Positions 20,187 to 32,239 of a DNA stretch of 64,000 nucleotides are shown piece by piece. The stretch's first letter is position 1. The number at the start of each line of letters is the position of its first letter. The stretch comes from Bedellia somnulentella (Eukaryota; Arthropoda; Insecta; Lepidoptera; Bedelliidae): the NCBI GenBank assembly GCA_963576735.1, contig OY755175.1, positions 2,186,401-2,250,400 on the forward strand. The letters run 5' to 3'. The notes below the pieces were generated by a model that worked only from the letters and a program-made list of their open reading frames with translations, was not told the DNA's origin and ran no database searches. Both the position numbers and the translations under genes were made by a program.

Positions 20187-21649
20187 ACAGGCTATAAAAA
20201 TGGCAGCATACAACGTTAAATTTTTAACACGATAAAAATAACTTTCATGTCAGTAGTGAAATTGACTTCCGAAAACCGAGTTTACAGATAGTTTCTTAAT
20301 ACCGCAAATACATTCATAAAGCTTACGTTGTGTATCGCCAAGATATTTTTGTCCAGAGTAAAAAAACTTTTAAAAGATTCACATGATTAATTTTACATAA
20401 AACGGTTTTCTGTTCAGTCAGTTTACATGATAACTAAATACAGTATCTCACGTGTAAATTCAGTGCCGTGTGTCATACGATGAGAATGCTTCTCATTTGC
20501 AAGACATGTTATTTTTTCTAAGAGACTATCGGCAATTATCAATTTTTAATCATCACGTCAGAAACTATCTCAAATTAGGATCCGTATTGATACCTTTTGC
20601 GATTGAATCTTAGATTTCTAATGTAATATAAAATATTTTCCTAATCCTTTATTGTCTAATTAAGTAGCATTGGTCAGTTTTTCTATTTTTTATAATTATG
20701 TTTTACTACAAATTTCATTTGAATAACAAATGAAACACAACCTACATTCGTTTTTACAACTAGTTCGTTCGTTACCCTAGTACTTACACTAACTAGCTGA
20801 AAACATACACCCTACATCACTTTTTACTCAAGCCTTTCATGAAAGTTTTCTGCGGCTGTAAACCGCAGGTCGTAGCCCTAGATTTCCTGAAAAATGTGTC
20901 ACGACTGAAAGCGGCTGGCCTTGCCGATCTTTCTGGAAAATGACTTTTTGAAGTAAGCAAACAATACTATTTTTGAAGTTTTTAGTAATTGATTTGGTGC
21001 AAATGTAGTAATAGTGCTAGGGTGGGATCGAAATGTGTAGTGGGAGCGGGAGATATGACTACTTATGTCGTAGTTATTGATTTTATTATCTTTCTGTTTT
21101 GAAATTCAAAATTTAACTAAGGTACAGATACGAGTATATCAAAAGTCCTAGAAAATCTTTTATGAGACTATATCTAAGTATAGTAAGTAAAGATTTTACG
21201 CGAATAAATTTATAATGAAATATTTTATATTTCTATGCAACTTTAATAGTTCAATCAATCAATGCTATTCAAATATGTCACCTCAAATACATTACAGGTA
21301 TTAGCGTAGCCGAAGTGTAAATTTGGGAAGTTTAATGACGCAATTTTTCGTCAGGCACCTCCCGATTTGTCATCTTTTTAAGATGACACCGGAACATCTA
21401 TTACCATTTCAAATATAAATTATCCTTTTTATCGTTATACTACCTTGAGATTGCATTTTTTTACTCGATATTTGAAGGAAACTAAAGTTGCAATAGCCGG
21501 GTGATGTAAAATAATATCAGTAAAGGTGTACCTCAGAGGGCACATCGAGATCAAATATATAAAGCATCCGAGGCACGAAATCATGATAATTTTCGGTTAT
21601 TATCCTACCAAACAAGATTGAACTCAAAAATTTAATTTTGTGTTTATCC
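20187..21649. other. Long intergenic stretch
   Basis: No frame, RNA gene or named repeat recognised. Two modest GC-richer patches (20.85-20.94 kb and 21.33-21.40 kb) carry no coding signal I can defend. Confidence 0.4.
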
Positions 21650-21717
21650 CCAGGGAATTGAAACCGAGACCTCAGAATCGTAAGCCAAGCGCTTTACAAG
21701 CAGACCACGGAGGCAGT
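21650..21717 (-). mobile_element. tRNA-derived SINE remnant (family E)
   Basis: The - strand reads GCCTCCGTGGTCTGCTTGTA (A-box region) and CTCGGTTTCAATTCCC (B-box region), with AAGCGCTTGGCTTACGATTC between. Not a functional tRNA: the A box is altered and the acceptor ends do not pair. Sole copy of this family here. Confidence 0.55.
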
Positions 21718-21956
21718 CTCCCTCTCCCTTTCTTTTACATAATTCCCTATAATCTCCAACATTGGATCTTGTGAACGTATTAAGTAACTCTATACCAGAT
21801 TCTCTTCTCTTACACGATTTCGAATAGCCATCATCCGCACTACAAAGAGCTTCACCAAAGATCGAAGCTGAACGAGCAATTTCCGCAGCCGATCGCTTTG
21901 CTTGTTTCGTTCGATCGATCGTTTTGATAGATATTATTTAAACTTATTTATTATTT

Positions 21957-22203
21957 GCTGTGTAGTGTCGGCTTAGAATAGCACTACCCCATTTCTTCCA
22001 GTGGGTGTACGTAGGAGGCGACTTACGGTATTGGGGCTTATAAGGAATTTTTGGGCGATGTGGTTGGAGACCCATCACCAACAACCTTTACTTTTCCATC
22101 TTTTCCCCACTCGATTTTCCAAAAGTGGCTGAGGAATATCTAATTTCTTAGCTCTGGCTACCCCTTCTAGGGATTTATAGACGTGAGTATATGTATGTTT
22201 GTA
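21957..22203 (+). mobile_element. SINE-A, full length, subfamily A-II
   Basis: Complete, head GCTGTGTAGTGTCGGC, tail TATATGTATGTTTG. Confidence 0.95.
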
Positions 22204-22678
22204 TTTAAAAAGAAAGTGTGAACTACCATATACTGACCATATAACCGTATTCATATAACTCGGACATTATTCTGTGACAGTAAAAACTAACGCATGAAAC
22301 CTATTAACACCACAACACATAACTATTTCACGGCCTAACGATGGGTATAAAATACCCCTTCACATAAACCTTTTAACAAATCCTACTTGACAGTGTCTTC
22401 CGTCAAGCGAAAACACGGGAAACTGGCCGGAGTCATAAAGTGGGCACCGCATCATTGTTTAAGGGTTGAAATATCTTGTTTCATGTCAGTTGGACATAAA
22501 TGTTTGTTCTGGAGATGAGGTCGTTGGCTGTTTCCTTTTATTTTGGTAACAAAATTGGGCTTTTGAATTTTTTATACGTTTTGGTTACATTACCAACAGA
22601 GGTTTGTTAAAATCATCGTCGACGTAAATTTAGAAAATAACAATTATATGGAATGGTAAAAATTTGTCATAAACAAAT
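22204..22678. other. Intergenic, no recognised feature
   Basis: AT-rich, no credible frame. Confidence 0.5.
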
Positions 22679-22927
22679 TGCTGTGTTGTCGGCTTAGAAT
22701 AGCACTACCCCGTTTCTACCGATGGGTGTACGTAAGAGGCGACTAACGGTATTGGGGCTATTAAGGGATTTTTGGGCGTTGCAGTTGAAGACCCATCACC
22801 AACAACCTTTACTTTACCATCTATTCCCCATGCAACTTTCCAAAAGTGGATGAGGAATTTCTAATTCCACAGCTCTGGCTACCCCTTTTAGGGATTTATA
22901 GCCTCGAGTATATGTATGTATGTATGT
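22679..22927 (+). mobile_element. SINE-A, full length, subfamily A-II
   Basis: Two-base deletion in the head (GCTGTGTTGTCGGC). Same CCGTTTCTACCGATGGG variant as 18598-18840. Confidence 0.95.
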
Positions 22928-22973
22928 AAACATTTTCGCATATTTTACTTAAAATATACATAAATGAAAACAC

Positions 22974-23033
22974 ACTTACGACACTCGTTGGAAGGAATGG
23001 GCTGTTGCTATTCTAAGCTGACACAACACAGCA
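22974..23033 (-). mobile_element. SINE-A 5' end fragment
   Basis: Sense GCTGTGTTGTGTCAGC to CGAGTGTCGTAAGTG; only the first 60 bp of the element. Confidence 0.8.
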
Positions 23034-23047
23034 AGTATCTTGTATAA

Positions 23048-23425
23048 ACATAACATAACATAAACGTTCACACCGAATATCCCCGAGGGGGTTGGCAGAG
23101 GTACTAATACTTCTGAACATCACGTGACTTTGTCACCTGGTGTTCAGAGTACCCACGTTTTGCGTGGACATTGTACTCACGTGATAGGGGGCAGGCCTAT
23201 CGCCTTTTTGTACGAATACACTGTCACATGACTAAGTACAACTCAGCCATGTGGGTTTCCTCACTATGTTTTCCCTCACCGTTAACAACCATGATAAATT
23301 AACCACACATATGTCTTTAGAAAAGACAAATTGGTGTAGGCCCGACCCGGGATTTGAACACTAATCGCTTGCACGTTAACCGGTGTTCCACCCATTGAGC
23401 CATCACGTCGTCATATAACTTATTA
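23048..23425 (-). mobile_element. SINE-B, full length
   Basis: Reversed (CATAA)n tail to GTGATGGCTCAATGGGTGG. Candidate 12 bp duplication TATCTTGTATAA at 23036-23047 and 23426-23437. Confidence 0.93.
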
Positions 23426-23659
23426 TATCTTGTATAACTTCTTTCATATTATGTTTATTCTTGAGTTAATAAGTCAATAATTCTGTAGGAAACCTATAGC
23501 AACTAATTATTCAATTTTTATTTGGGGAACTTGAAAACCCCGCCAACTTCCATTTTTTGTGATATTTTTCAATGTTAACTAAAAAAATATTTAAATTTTA
23601 TAACATCATTTTAGCAGATAAATTTGAATAGAACTTTTGCAGCAAATGTGCAGTACATG

Positions 23660-23910
23660 TGCTGTGTAGTGTCGGCTTAGAATAGCACTACCCCATTTCT
23701 TCCAGTGGGTGTACGTAAGAGGCGACTAACGGTATTGGGGCTTTTAAGGGATTTTTGGGCGATGCGGTTGAAGACCCATCACCAACAATCTTTATTTTAT
23801 CATCATTTCCCCACTCAACTTTCCAAAACTGGCTGATGAATTTTTAATTCCTTATCTCTAGCTACCCCTTTTAAGAATTTATAGCCGTGAGTATATGTAT
23901 GTATGTATGT
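23660..23910 (+). mobile_element. SINE-A, full length, subfamily A-II
   Basis: Complete with a three-unit TATG tail. Confidence 0.95.
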
Positions 23911-25277
23911 TTTGCAGCAATTCTTGAGTGAACCTGTTAAAGATCCTTCATTAACGTACATTGTTTTGCTCCTGAGTATTTTTAAAGCAAAGGTATTTTC
24001 ATAGGTTTTGCATTAAATAACAAAACATATGTTTAAAATATCCTCCACCGATATTATGATAAAAGTTTATATTACATAAAACACACAGCAAAAATGATGA
24101 AACGGACGTCTGATTGAATCCCAAATATATATTCCGCGGGAACAACCAACCCGTAACAACACAAAAACTGTATTATTCCAACAAAAAGTTGGCAAAAGTC
24201 GGAAAGTAAATAAGTTCGCGAGAGCCGTTGTAAAAAAATCAATAAAAACTTTAGCTACAACTTCTTTCTCCCACATAAAGGGTTTTTATGGAGATGTAAA
24301 GATAAGTAAAACCGCTGCGGGGTCTCACAGACCGCGGTAGAGTGTCCGGACCCAAATATGTACGCGACCGCGATAGTGTTAACATGTTTATGAAAACTTT
24401 TTTAGGTTACGTAAAAAGTTAGTATTGAAATACTTTTTGTAAGTATTTGAAATTGAAGGTATAAAATATTATTTTCAGTTGAAATGCTAGGACGATACTT
24501 AGAACGATGGTGGTGGCAATGGTAATGTAAATATTCACTAAAAAAATTGCTAAATTTCATTAAGTAAAATAAATGAAAAATGTTTTTTAAAAAAATAGAT
24601 AATTATAACGTTTGTTGTATGTAGGCGCCATCAAATATCCACTAGTTTTCTACTACTTAGGGTTTTGTGGTTATTTGAATACAATTGCACATTTTTTTAA
24701 ACGGTTGGCTATTTGCCAAACATTATGTGCTTGTGTTCAAAAACAATGTTTTTTATTTAAACATGCATTTACTTGTGAATATTTAAACAACTTAAAGTGT
24801 TTTTTTTATTATATGCGTGACTTATTGAAAATAGCCTTTCTCAAACATTTAAGTACAAGCATTGAACACACGCACTACCTAAGTCTTTAATTCTCGGTTA
24901 TTGGTCGTTTATCCCTTCATTATTCAGGCTAAAATTTACCAAAAACAAAACGGCGTAACTTCGCGGATATTTCTATATCATCCTCACATTTCATGCCGGA
25001 TCCAGAACATTATATAACGGGTTTTCGCACGTTTGATGTCTGCTCGGGGCTCATAAAAACTGAGATGTGCCGAGACCGAACGATATTGAAAGTTTGAGAA
25101 ACGGTGGCGTAGAAAAATGGCGAATTAAGGTACGGTATGATAAATATTTAGCTTTGTTTTTACGAGCTTCGAGCCTGAGTTGGGAAAATGATTGTTTTGG
25201 TAAAAAGAAAAAACCTCGAATGTGTACGTTACTACGGTAGCACGGCACGGTGGTGCAGTATGTAATTAATATTGTTT
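23911..25277. other. Long intergenic stretch
   Basis: Contains a GC-richer patch at 24.31-24.37 kb (CCGCTGCGGGGTCTCACAG, with CTGCGG/CCGCGG half-palindromes) resembling dispersed insect repeats. A 92-codon Cys/Phe-rich frame at 24612-24890 looks like chance in AT-rich DNA. Confidence 0.4.
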
Positions 25278-27358
25278 TACTAGTGGATCGGCCCAGCTTC
25301 GCACGGGTAGCGTAGTTTTAAAAATATCTGAGGTTTCTTCAATCACTGCTCAAACTTTGTGAAATTTAGCGCAACTTCTAGCACTCCTGAATAGTGTAGC
25401 TTTGTGATTATGAAAGCGCTTTAATGAACGGTTCAATATCTCTGAAAATAAACCTATGCAAACAAACAATCAGAGTTACAAACTTTGCATACATCATACA
25501 TATATATTCCGGCTAACTTTAGCGCGCAACCGTTGCGAAAAAAATATCCTTATAGCATGATTCAGTATTCATGGGCGACGACAGGACGCCATGGCTTATT
25601 TTCATGTATAAGTTTGGTGTTTCTGTACCGATTTATATGATATTTTTTTACTGAATAAGTAATAAAGTAAACTTTCTTAAATGAGAGATGAATGAAAGAA
25701 CTATAAACGTAAGAGTAAACAAATATAACCAGAATATAATATAAGCTATCAGGAGTTACACGTGTTATTGTGAGTCAACCATAAAAGATAGACATATGCT
25801 GTTAAAGAATATTTTTCAGTCAATTTTATGTAGAATATTTCCGTTATACATGATATCTATGTAACTATAACGATTAAGGCTGCACACACGACGGAAACTT
25901 AAAAAATGGAGTAACTGGGCCGTTTTCAAAAAAAATGGCTCGTTACTTAAGTGGAAGCAAAAAATATAATAAACAAAATCTGCACAACATTGATGATAAA
26001 CTCGAAGATTATTAAATATATTATCTAAATTTAATAAATTAATAATAAAGATAATAAACAGTAATAAATTTATTTAAATATTTAATTAGACATCAGTCTT
26101 ACTTTATTTGTTACCAATATGACTAATATATCCAAAAATTGTGCAAATCCGACAATATTACATACATATAGGTCGAATTGATAATCTCCTTTTTTTTGAA
26201 GTTGGTTAAAAATATCTCCTTGCAGACACGTCCTTATGATTCCATTAAGTAACGTCCACGGTCCGCCTATATGTAACGTTCCTTAATGGATGTTACGAAT
26301 CCCAACCTCAAATTATTACTAATTATTGTTTGACTATTAAAAAACAAAAGATTCGTAATTACTTACACAAAAAATAATCAGGGATAACTAAACTGCAACT
26401 TCTGATAAGTATGTTTATACTAAAGTCATTACTTACCAATTAATGGGCCGTTCTTAATGGAACAATTTTTTGGCACTATGTCACCCCAACAAACAACGTA
26501 ACGAAATGCGGCAAAACAAGCCGGAACAAGATTGCGGGACGATTCAAAATAGAATCAATGTTACCATAGCTAAAAAACAATAACCAATAGAAGTTTTTTA
26601 CCCGTCTTCCTTTTATTTGTATTGCCAATTTTGATGGTTACTTAGCTGGAAATTCCGCCATTCCAGTTTTAAAGGACAAACTTTAAACTCAGTTTATTAA
26701 TTCAATAACTATTAACACATATAATATTTACTAAGAAATAAAAAACGAAACAGTTTTGTTTAGACTGAAAACCATACATTATATTTAAAATTATTTTTGG
26801 GTCATTTTAATGCGCTGTAAACATGACAGAATGTTAGGTGGACATATAAATTTGCGTGTACCTTTAATACATTTTTGCCAATATTTTATTATAACAGATA
26901 TATCTTTAGAAACGTATTATATTTAATTATAATAATTAATGCTTTTTCTTTTAGAAATATTTATCTAAATAGTGAAATGTGAAAAGGTTGCTGAGATATT
27001 AATTATCAAAGTTGGTGGACAACTCATTTTCGGGGTGCCATTTTTTTTGAAAAACGCTCAACTTCCCCCGTTTTCCCGAAATTTCCCAAAATTCCCCTTC
27101 ACTACTCTGCTGAAAAGTACATTATAACCTGCCCAGGAGTAAGCAGAATAATTCTACCAAGTTTTGTTAAAATCCGTCGTGTAGTTTTTGTTTCCATAAG
27201 GAACATACAAACCGACAGACAGACAGACAGACAAAAATTTTACTGATTGCATTTTTGGCATCAGTATCGATCACTTATCACCCCCTGATAGTTATTTTGA
27301 AAATATATTTAATGTACAGAATTGACCTCTCTACAGATTTATTATAAGTATAGATATA
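25278..27358 (+). mobile_element. Dispersed lepidopteran-type repeat G, long copy
   Basis: Begins TAGTGGATCGGCCCAGCTTC with GCACGGGTAG and ends with AACATACAAACCGACAGACA, GGCATCAGTATCGATCAC and TTATTATAAGTATAGAT. The same two ends recur in order at 27746-28590, which supports one family. The 1.5 kb between the ends is much longer here and may hold other insertions (an AACCGACTTC-type piece at ~26.17-26.22 kb). No reverse transcriptase or transposase frame. Class unresolved. Confidence 0.6.
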
Positions 27359-27375
27359 GAAGATAGATTATTGAA

Positions 27376-27430
27376 CTCAACTGAAACTCAAACGTTATTG
27401 CTGTAAGTCCCCGAAGGCGTAGCAGTGGTA
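27376..27430 (-). mobile_element. Retroelement 3' end with TTCGGGG hairpin (family K)
   Basis: The - strand reads CCACTGCTACGCCTTCGGGG then ACTTACAGCAATAACG. It has the same GCTAC-CC-loop-GGG(G)A-AGC layout as the RTE and SINE-A/B ends but a different sequence. Confidence 0.45.
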
Positions 27431-27745
27431 CTCTCTATGTTAGGAATCAAGAGAAAAACGCTTAGTTTGGAAGGCAGAAACTATAGCAAACGATGGAGTG
27501 GTATTTTTTCTTGGTCATTAGTTACTTTAGCACTATTGGAAATTCAGAGTTGAAGAATAGTGAAATAAGGGTATGCTTTTAGTGACTATAAATATCACTT
27601 AAACTCTCGAGCCCAAGTGTTTATCGAACGTGCTAGTGTACCTTCTGAGTTAAAATAATTTAACAAAAATAAAGGTTTTTACAAAACATACTGTGTTTTA
27701 AATCAGGATCATCATGGTAAATTTCAGCTCAATATTTTTATGATA

Positions 27746-28590
27746 TATAGTGGATGGTCCCAGCTTCGCACGGGTAGTGTTGTTTTTTTAAATATCTGAG
27801 GTTTCTTTCTTCAGTCCCTGCTTAAGCATTGTGAAATTCAGCGCAATGTTTTCAATTTATTTAACTTATAGCACTCCCTAAACAGTGTAGTTTGGTGATT
27901 TTGAATGCGCTTTAATGAACGGTTCAGTATTTCCATTAAATAGCAAATAGTGGAATAAAACGCTATGAAGTATTTATAACAATCTGAAAAATAAATCATT
28001 ACGTGATGTAGGATGCAACTACTGGCGCCATCTAGTATGTTATATATAAATTAGTAAAGATTTGGTTTTGATCACGGACGCGCTGGCTTATTTTATGTAT
28101 AATTTCGGTGTTTGATGAGTGAGAGGTTTACAAACGTAAGAGTAAACAAATATAATCAGAATGTTCCGAACTGCTAAGCTATCAGGAATTACACGTGTTA
28201 TTGTGAGTCAACCGTAAAAGATAGACATAAACTATTAAGGATTTTTTTTAGATAATTTTATGCAGAATTTTTCCGTCATAAGTGATTTCTATGTAAGTTT
28301 AACCATTAAGGCTGCACACGCGACGGAAGCTTAAAAAATGGAGTAACTTCTCCCGTTTTCCCAAAATTTCCCAAAATTCCCCTTTACTACTCTGCTGGAA
28401 AGTATACAAAAACCTGCGCAGGAGTATGAAGAATAATTGTACCAAGTTTCGTTAGAATCCGTCGCGTAGTTTTGGTTTCCATAAGGAACATACAAACCGA
28501 CAGACAGACAGACAGACAAAAATTTTACTAATAGCATTTTTGGCATCAGTATCGACCCCTAATCATCACCTGATAGTGATTTTTTTAAAA
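27746..28590 (+). mobile_element. Dispersed repeat G, short copy
   Basis: Shares with 25278-27358 the head (GTGGATGGTCCCAGCTTCGC), the GCGCTTTAATGAACGGTTCA block, GAGTCAACCGTAAAAGATAG, and the GACAGACA run before GGCATCAGTATCGA. The frame through the GACAGACA run is an artefact of the repeat. Confidence 0.65.
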
Positions 28591-28639
28591 TCTTATCCTG
28601 GACGTTATATGCTTATTTATTTATTTATTTTATTTTATG

Positions 28640-28879
28640 CTGCCGACACTACACAGCATACTACCCCATTTCTTCCGGTGGGTGTACGTAAGAGGCAACT
28701 AACGGTATTGGGGCTTTAAGGGATTCTGGGCGATGCGGTTGGAGACCCATCACCAACAACCTTTATTTAACCATCTTTTCCCCACTCAATTTTCCAAAAG
28801 TGGCTGAGGAATTTTTAATTCTTTTGCTCTGGTTACCCCTTCTAGGGATATATAGCCGTAAGTATATGTATGTTTGTAT
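28640..28879 (+). mobile_element. SINE-A, A-II, with inverted head
   Basis: The first ~20 bp are the reverse complement of the normal head (GCCGACACTACACAGC), then the body resumes TACTACCCCATTTC in normal orientation. The rest is complete. The inversion breakpoints coincide with the GTAGTG...CACTAC stem of the element's own 5' hairpin. Confidence 0.88.
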
Positions 28880-29164
28880 TTTTATTCGTAAGATTTACAG
28901 CATATATATATTTCTGAACAAACAAGTAAACAACGCAATGCCAATCGTCACTAAATATGCAAATAAGTTTAAATATTCATCTAAACTTTAAAAAAATAAA
29001 TATCAAACCCTTGTCTCACGGTACCGCAAATAACTAAATTATTTCCGCTAACTTTGCGCAGATATTGCTCCGTATTTTGTGAGATAAGTTCATCAGAAAC
29101 TTGATTACTCTTATCTAAAGCTGACAAGTTTATTTTAGCACGGTAGCTGCATTGGGTGTCTTTT

Positions 29165-29420
29165 TAACCGACTTCAAAAAAAGGAGTGTTCTCAATTCGA
29201 CCGTATTTTTTTTTTCCTTTTTTTATGTTTGTTCGCCGATTACTTCGCCATTTGAGAACTGATTTTGATTATTATATTTTTGTTCGAAAGAAGATACTCC
29301 CGGATTGGTACCATGATGAGGATATCAGGGTCTGATGATAAGATCCTGGAGAAATCGAGGGGAACCCTCAAATTTTATAGGCAAATGTACCGCGTTTTAC
29401 ATATTTTCTGAACTTGTATT
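29165..29420 (+). mobile_element. AACCGACTTC-type dispersed repeat
   Basis: AACCGACTTCAAAAAAAGGA, TCTCAATTCGACCGTATTTT, CGAAAGAAGATACTCCCGG, GAGAAATCGAGGGGAACCC. This order is widespread in lepidopteran genomes and is the strongest single cue for the taxon. Confidence 0.65.
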
Positions 29421-29675
29421 GGTATTTGCTTCTGAAAATCATATTGTTATGCTGCTGAGCTGATGATGGAAGGTGTGGGTCCTCAATCACTAGGTATTAG
29501 GAAACAGTTCTTTCACCATTCCATAAAGATTTATGCTCCTCTTCGTAGCTTTTATAAGGAAAAGTACAGGTTCACTCAACATTTCTTTTGTCATGTTATT
29601 GTTACCGAGAAAGTACCATGAGACCAGGATCTGATGATGGCATCCCAGGAAATCGAGTGGACTGTCGAAACTCAC

Positions 29676-29848
29676 AATCATGTGACAGTGTATTTGTTCA
29701 AAACGCTGATAGGCCTGCCCTGTATAACGTGAGAACGTGGGTCCAAGCAAAGCGTGGGTACTCTGAACAACAGGTGCCAATGTCACGTGATATTCAGAAG
29801 TATTACTACCTCTGCTAACCCCTTCGGGGATATTCGGCTTGAACGTTT
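29676..29848 (+). mobile_element. SINE-B, 5'-truncated
   Basis: Starts at CATGTGACAGTGTATTTG and runs to CCCCTTCGGGGATATTCGGC. It contains a second GTGGGT copy (AACGTGGGTCCAAGCAAAGCG), a small internal duplication. Confidence 0.88.
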
Positions 29849-30041
29849 CAGTCTTTCTTGAGATGTGGAATTGTAGACCATCGCCTTTCGAGGGATTTCA
29901 AGGACAATGTAAAGTTACATATGGTTGAGCCTATTTAATATCGTATCATAATAGAAATACCGGAAATACGAAAAATTATACAGTAACCAGTTTGCCAGGT
30001 CTACCCATCTATAAAACTCGTAAAATAAAATAACTTTTAAC

Positions 30042-30593
30042 AAAAAGAAAACCGACTTCAGTGGGAAAAACAACCGGAAATAAACAATCTAGTACTAAAA
30101 AGTACGAAATAAGATTTTTATTTGAATATGAGTACTGTGATTAATACCTTTGCAATTTCTTTATTCCACACGCGTCAGTTCAACCTACTTAAATATTAAA
30201 ATTCTCTTAAATTAATTTTTGAGTCGGTGCCAGTCAAACAAAAGTGAATTCACCCTACTATCTATCTCTGATTATTACAATCTAAACAATATATGTATAC
30301 CTATCGCCTAACGTTTTAAATGGTAATACGTACAAAAATAAATTTACCCTACAACTACAAGGTATCCTAAACTGAGCATGTGTATGAAGTGCGAAATACA
30401 TACTTATTATTGTCAATCATCACGCAGGCTGGCACCGGCTCACAAATTAATTTAAGAGAATTTTAATATTTAGGTAGGTTGAACTGACGCGTGTGGAATA
30501 AAGAAATATTCAATTAAAAATCTTATTTCGTACTTTTTAGTACTAGATTGTTTATTTTCGGTTGTTTTTCCCACTGAAGTCGGTTTTCTTTTT
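30042..30593. mobile_element. Long-TIR non-autonomous DNA element, 552 bp
   Basis: Arms 30042-30233 and 30429-30593 are inverted repeats: both start AAAAAGAAAACCGACTTCAG inward and end at the GTCGGTGCCAG/GCCGGTGCCAG blocks. The left arm has about 27 extra bases near 30.14 kb. The outer 20 bp resemble the AACCGACTTC repeat. No frame of note in the 195 bp centre. Confidence 0.85.
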
Positions 30594-30631
30594 ATGTAAG
30601 ATTATTGCATTGCTAATTAATTCACTAACTA

Positions 30632-30882
30632 ACATACACACATACCTATACTCACGGCTATAAATCCCTAGAAGGGGTGCCAGAGCTAAGGAATTAGAAA
30701 TTCCACAGCCACTTTTGGAAAGTTAAGTGGGGAAAAGATGGTAAAATAGAGGTTGTTGGTGATGGGTCTTCAACCGCATCGCCCAAAAATCCCTTAAAAA
30801 GCCCCAATACCGTTAGTCGCCTCTTACGTACACCCGCCGGAAGAAATGGGGTAGTGCTATTCTAAGCCGACACTACACAGCA
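30632..30882 (-). mobile_element. SINE-A, full length, subfamily A-II
   Basis: Complete; one base lost in the GGCTACCCC module. Confidence 0.95.
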
Positions 30883-31171
30883 CCTAATAATATATTATTA
30901 TGGGTATCGTAGTAGGTTACTTAGAAAACGGGGCATTTAAGACCAATCACCAATGATACTTTTTTATCTTATCTTCTCTCCACTCATCCAAAAAGCAGAT
31001 AAAGCAAAGATTTAAACATATCGAATTCCAATTTCTGTTTTTTTCTTTCTAAAATTGACATCCGTTAGTGGAGATAGGTAAGTATATTACCTAACAGTTG
31101 AAGTAGTAGTAAAATCTAAAGTATAAATCTAGATAGATCTATACTCTAGATCTATATACTAGAATCTAGAT

Positions 31172-31545
31172 AGCAACCGTGATAGCCCAGTGGGTAGAAC
31201 ACTCGGTTATCGTGCAAACTACTAGTGTTCAAATCCTGGGTCGGGCCTACACCAATTTGTCTTTTCTAAAGACATATGTGTGGTTAATTTATCATGGTTG
31301 TTAACGGTGAGGGAAAACATCGTGAGGAAACCCACATGGCTGAGTTGTACTTAGTCATGTGACAGTGTATTCGTACAAAACGGCGATAGGCCTGCCCCCT
31401 ATCACGTGAGTACACTGTCCATGCCAAAGGTGGGTAGTCTGAACACCAGGTGACAAAGTCACGTGATGTTCAGAAGTATTAGTACCTCTGCCAACCCCTT
31501 CGGGGATATTCGGCGTGAACGTTTATGTTATGTTATATTATGTTA
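31172..31545 (+). mobile_element. SINE-B, full length
   Basis: Reference-quality copy: A box GTGATAGCCCAGTGGGTAGA, B box TTCAAATCCTGGGTC, body, CCCCTTCGGGGATATTCGGC, tail (TTATG)n. Preceded by an AGATCTATAC/TCTAGA-rich palindromic patch at 31.10-31.17 kb. Confidence 0.96.
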
Positions 31546-31932
31546 CAGATCTAAAAAAAAGATATTCGAAGATTTTTTCCTAATTTGCTGTAAAACATCT
31601 AACATCCACGAACCTAATGGCTAAGTAACAAGAGAACTAAAAATACTTATAGGGAACTCTACTCTATCTATTCCTAATCAGTCGATACACATACTAAGTG
31701 CTGCATAATGAGCGTATATCGAAGTGGAGCTATTTCGGAAATGAAAAGTAAACATACCCCAGTCCGTATGCACTCATCAATGGGACCTTATCTCGAGACG
31801 CGGCGGGAGTAAAATATTCATTTATACGTTGGAACTAGCTGCAGACAGACAGATGGACAAAGATTATGTTACGTAGAAGAGTTATTTAATTCAGTTAGTA
31901 TTTTTCAATTACGCACATATCAATCACGATTA
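31546..31932. other. Intergenic, no recognised feature
   Basis: An isolated CAGACAGACAG at 31.84 kb hints at a repeat G remnant. Confidence 0.4.
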
Positions 31933-32006
31933 TAAATCTTCAGTTATCCCTTAAAAAGCCCCAATACCCTAAGTGGCCTCTTATTCGATGCCGACAGTAC
32001 ACAAAT
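31933..32006 (-). mobile_element. SINE-A 5' fragment, decayed
   Basis: Sense strand keeps TGTACTGTCGGCATCGAATA and TATTGGGGCTTTTTAAGGG; internal bases lost. Confidence 0.65.
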
Positions 32007-32239
32007 ATAATTCTGGGGCTTAGATCTATTTTAGAGATGATTATATTAATATAAACGATAGATTTCAATTTTAAATTAGGATTTGCAAATGTTATACTTG
32101 TAAACGGTAGAAAAAAAAAGGATATGGTTTTCCAGTTGATAGTGAGTCTTAATTTGTGTTATTCCTTATATATTCCAAGTATTTTCCGAGGTATGGAATG
32201 TTTTGGAAAAAACCCTTTTTTATGTTTATAGCTTACCAT

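Noticed and set aside
24612..24890. 92-codon Cys/Phe/Leu-rich frame
   Set aside because: T-rich DNA yields such hydrophobic frames by chance; no signal, repeat or family support.
28331..28546. 71-codon - strand frame with CLSVCLSVG repeats
   Set aside because: The peptide is simply the translation of the GACAGACA run inside dispersed repeat G; no independent coding evidence.
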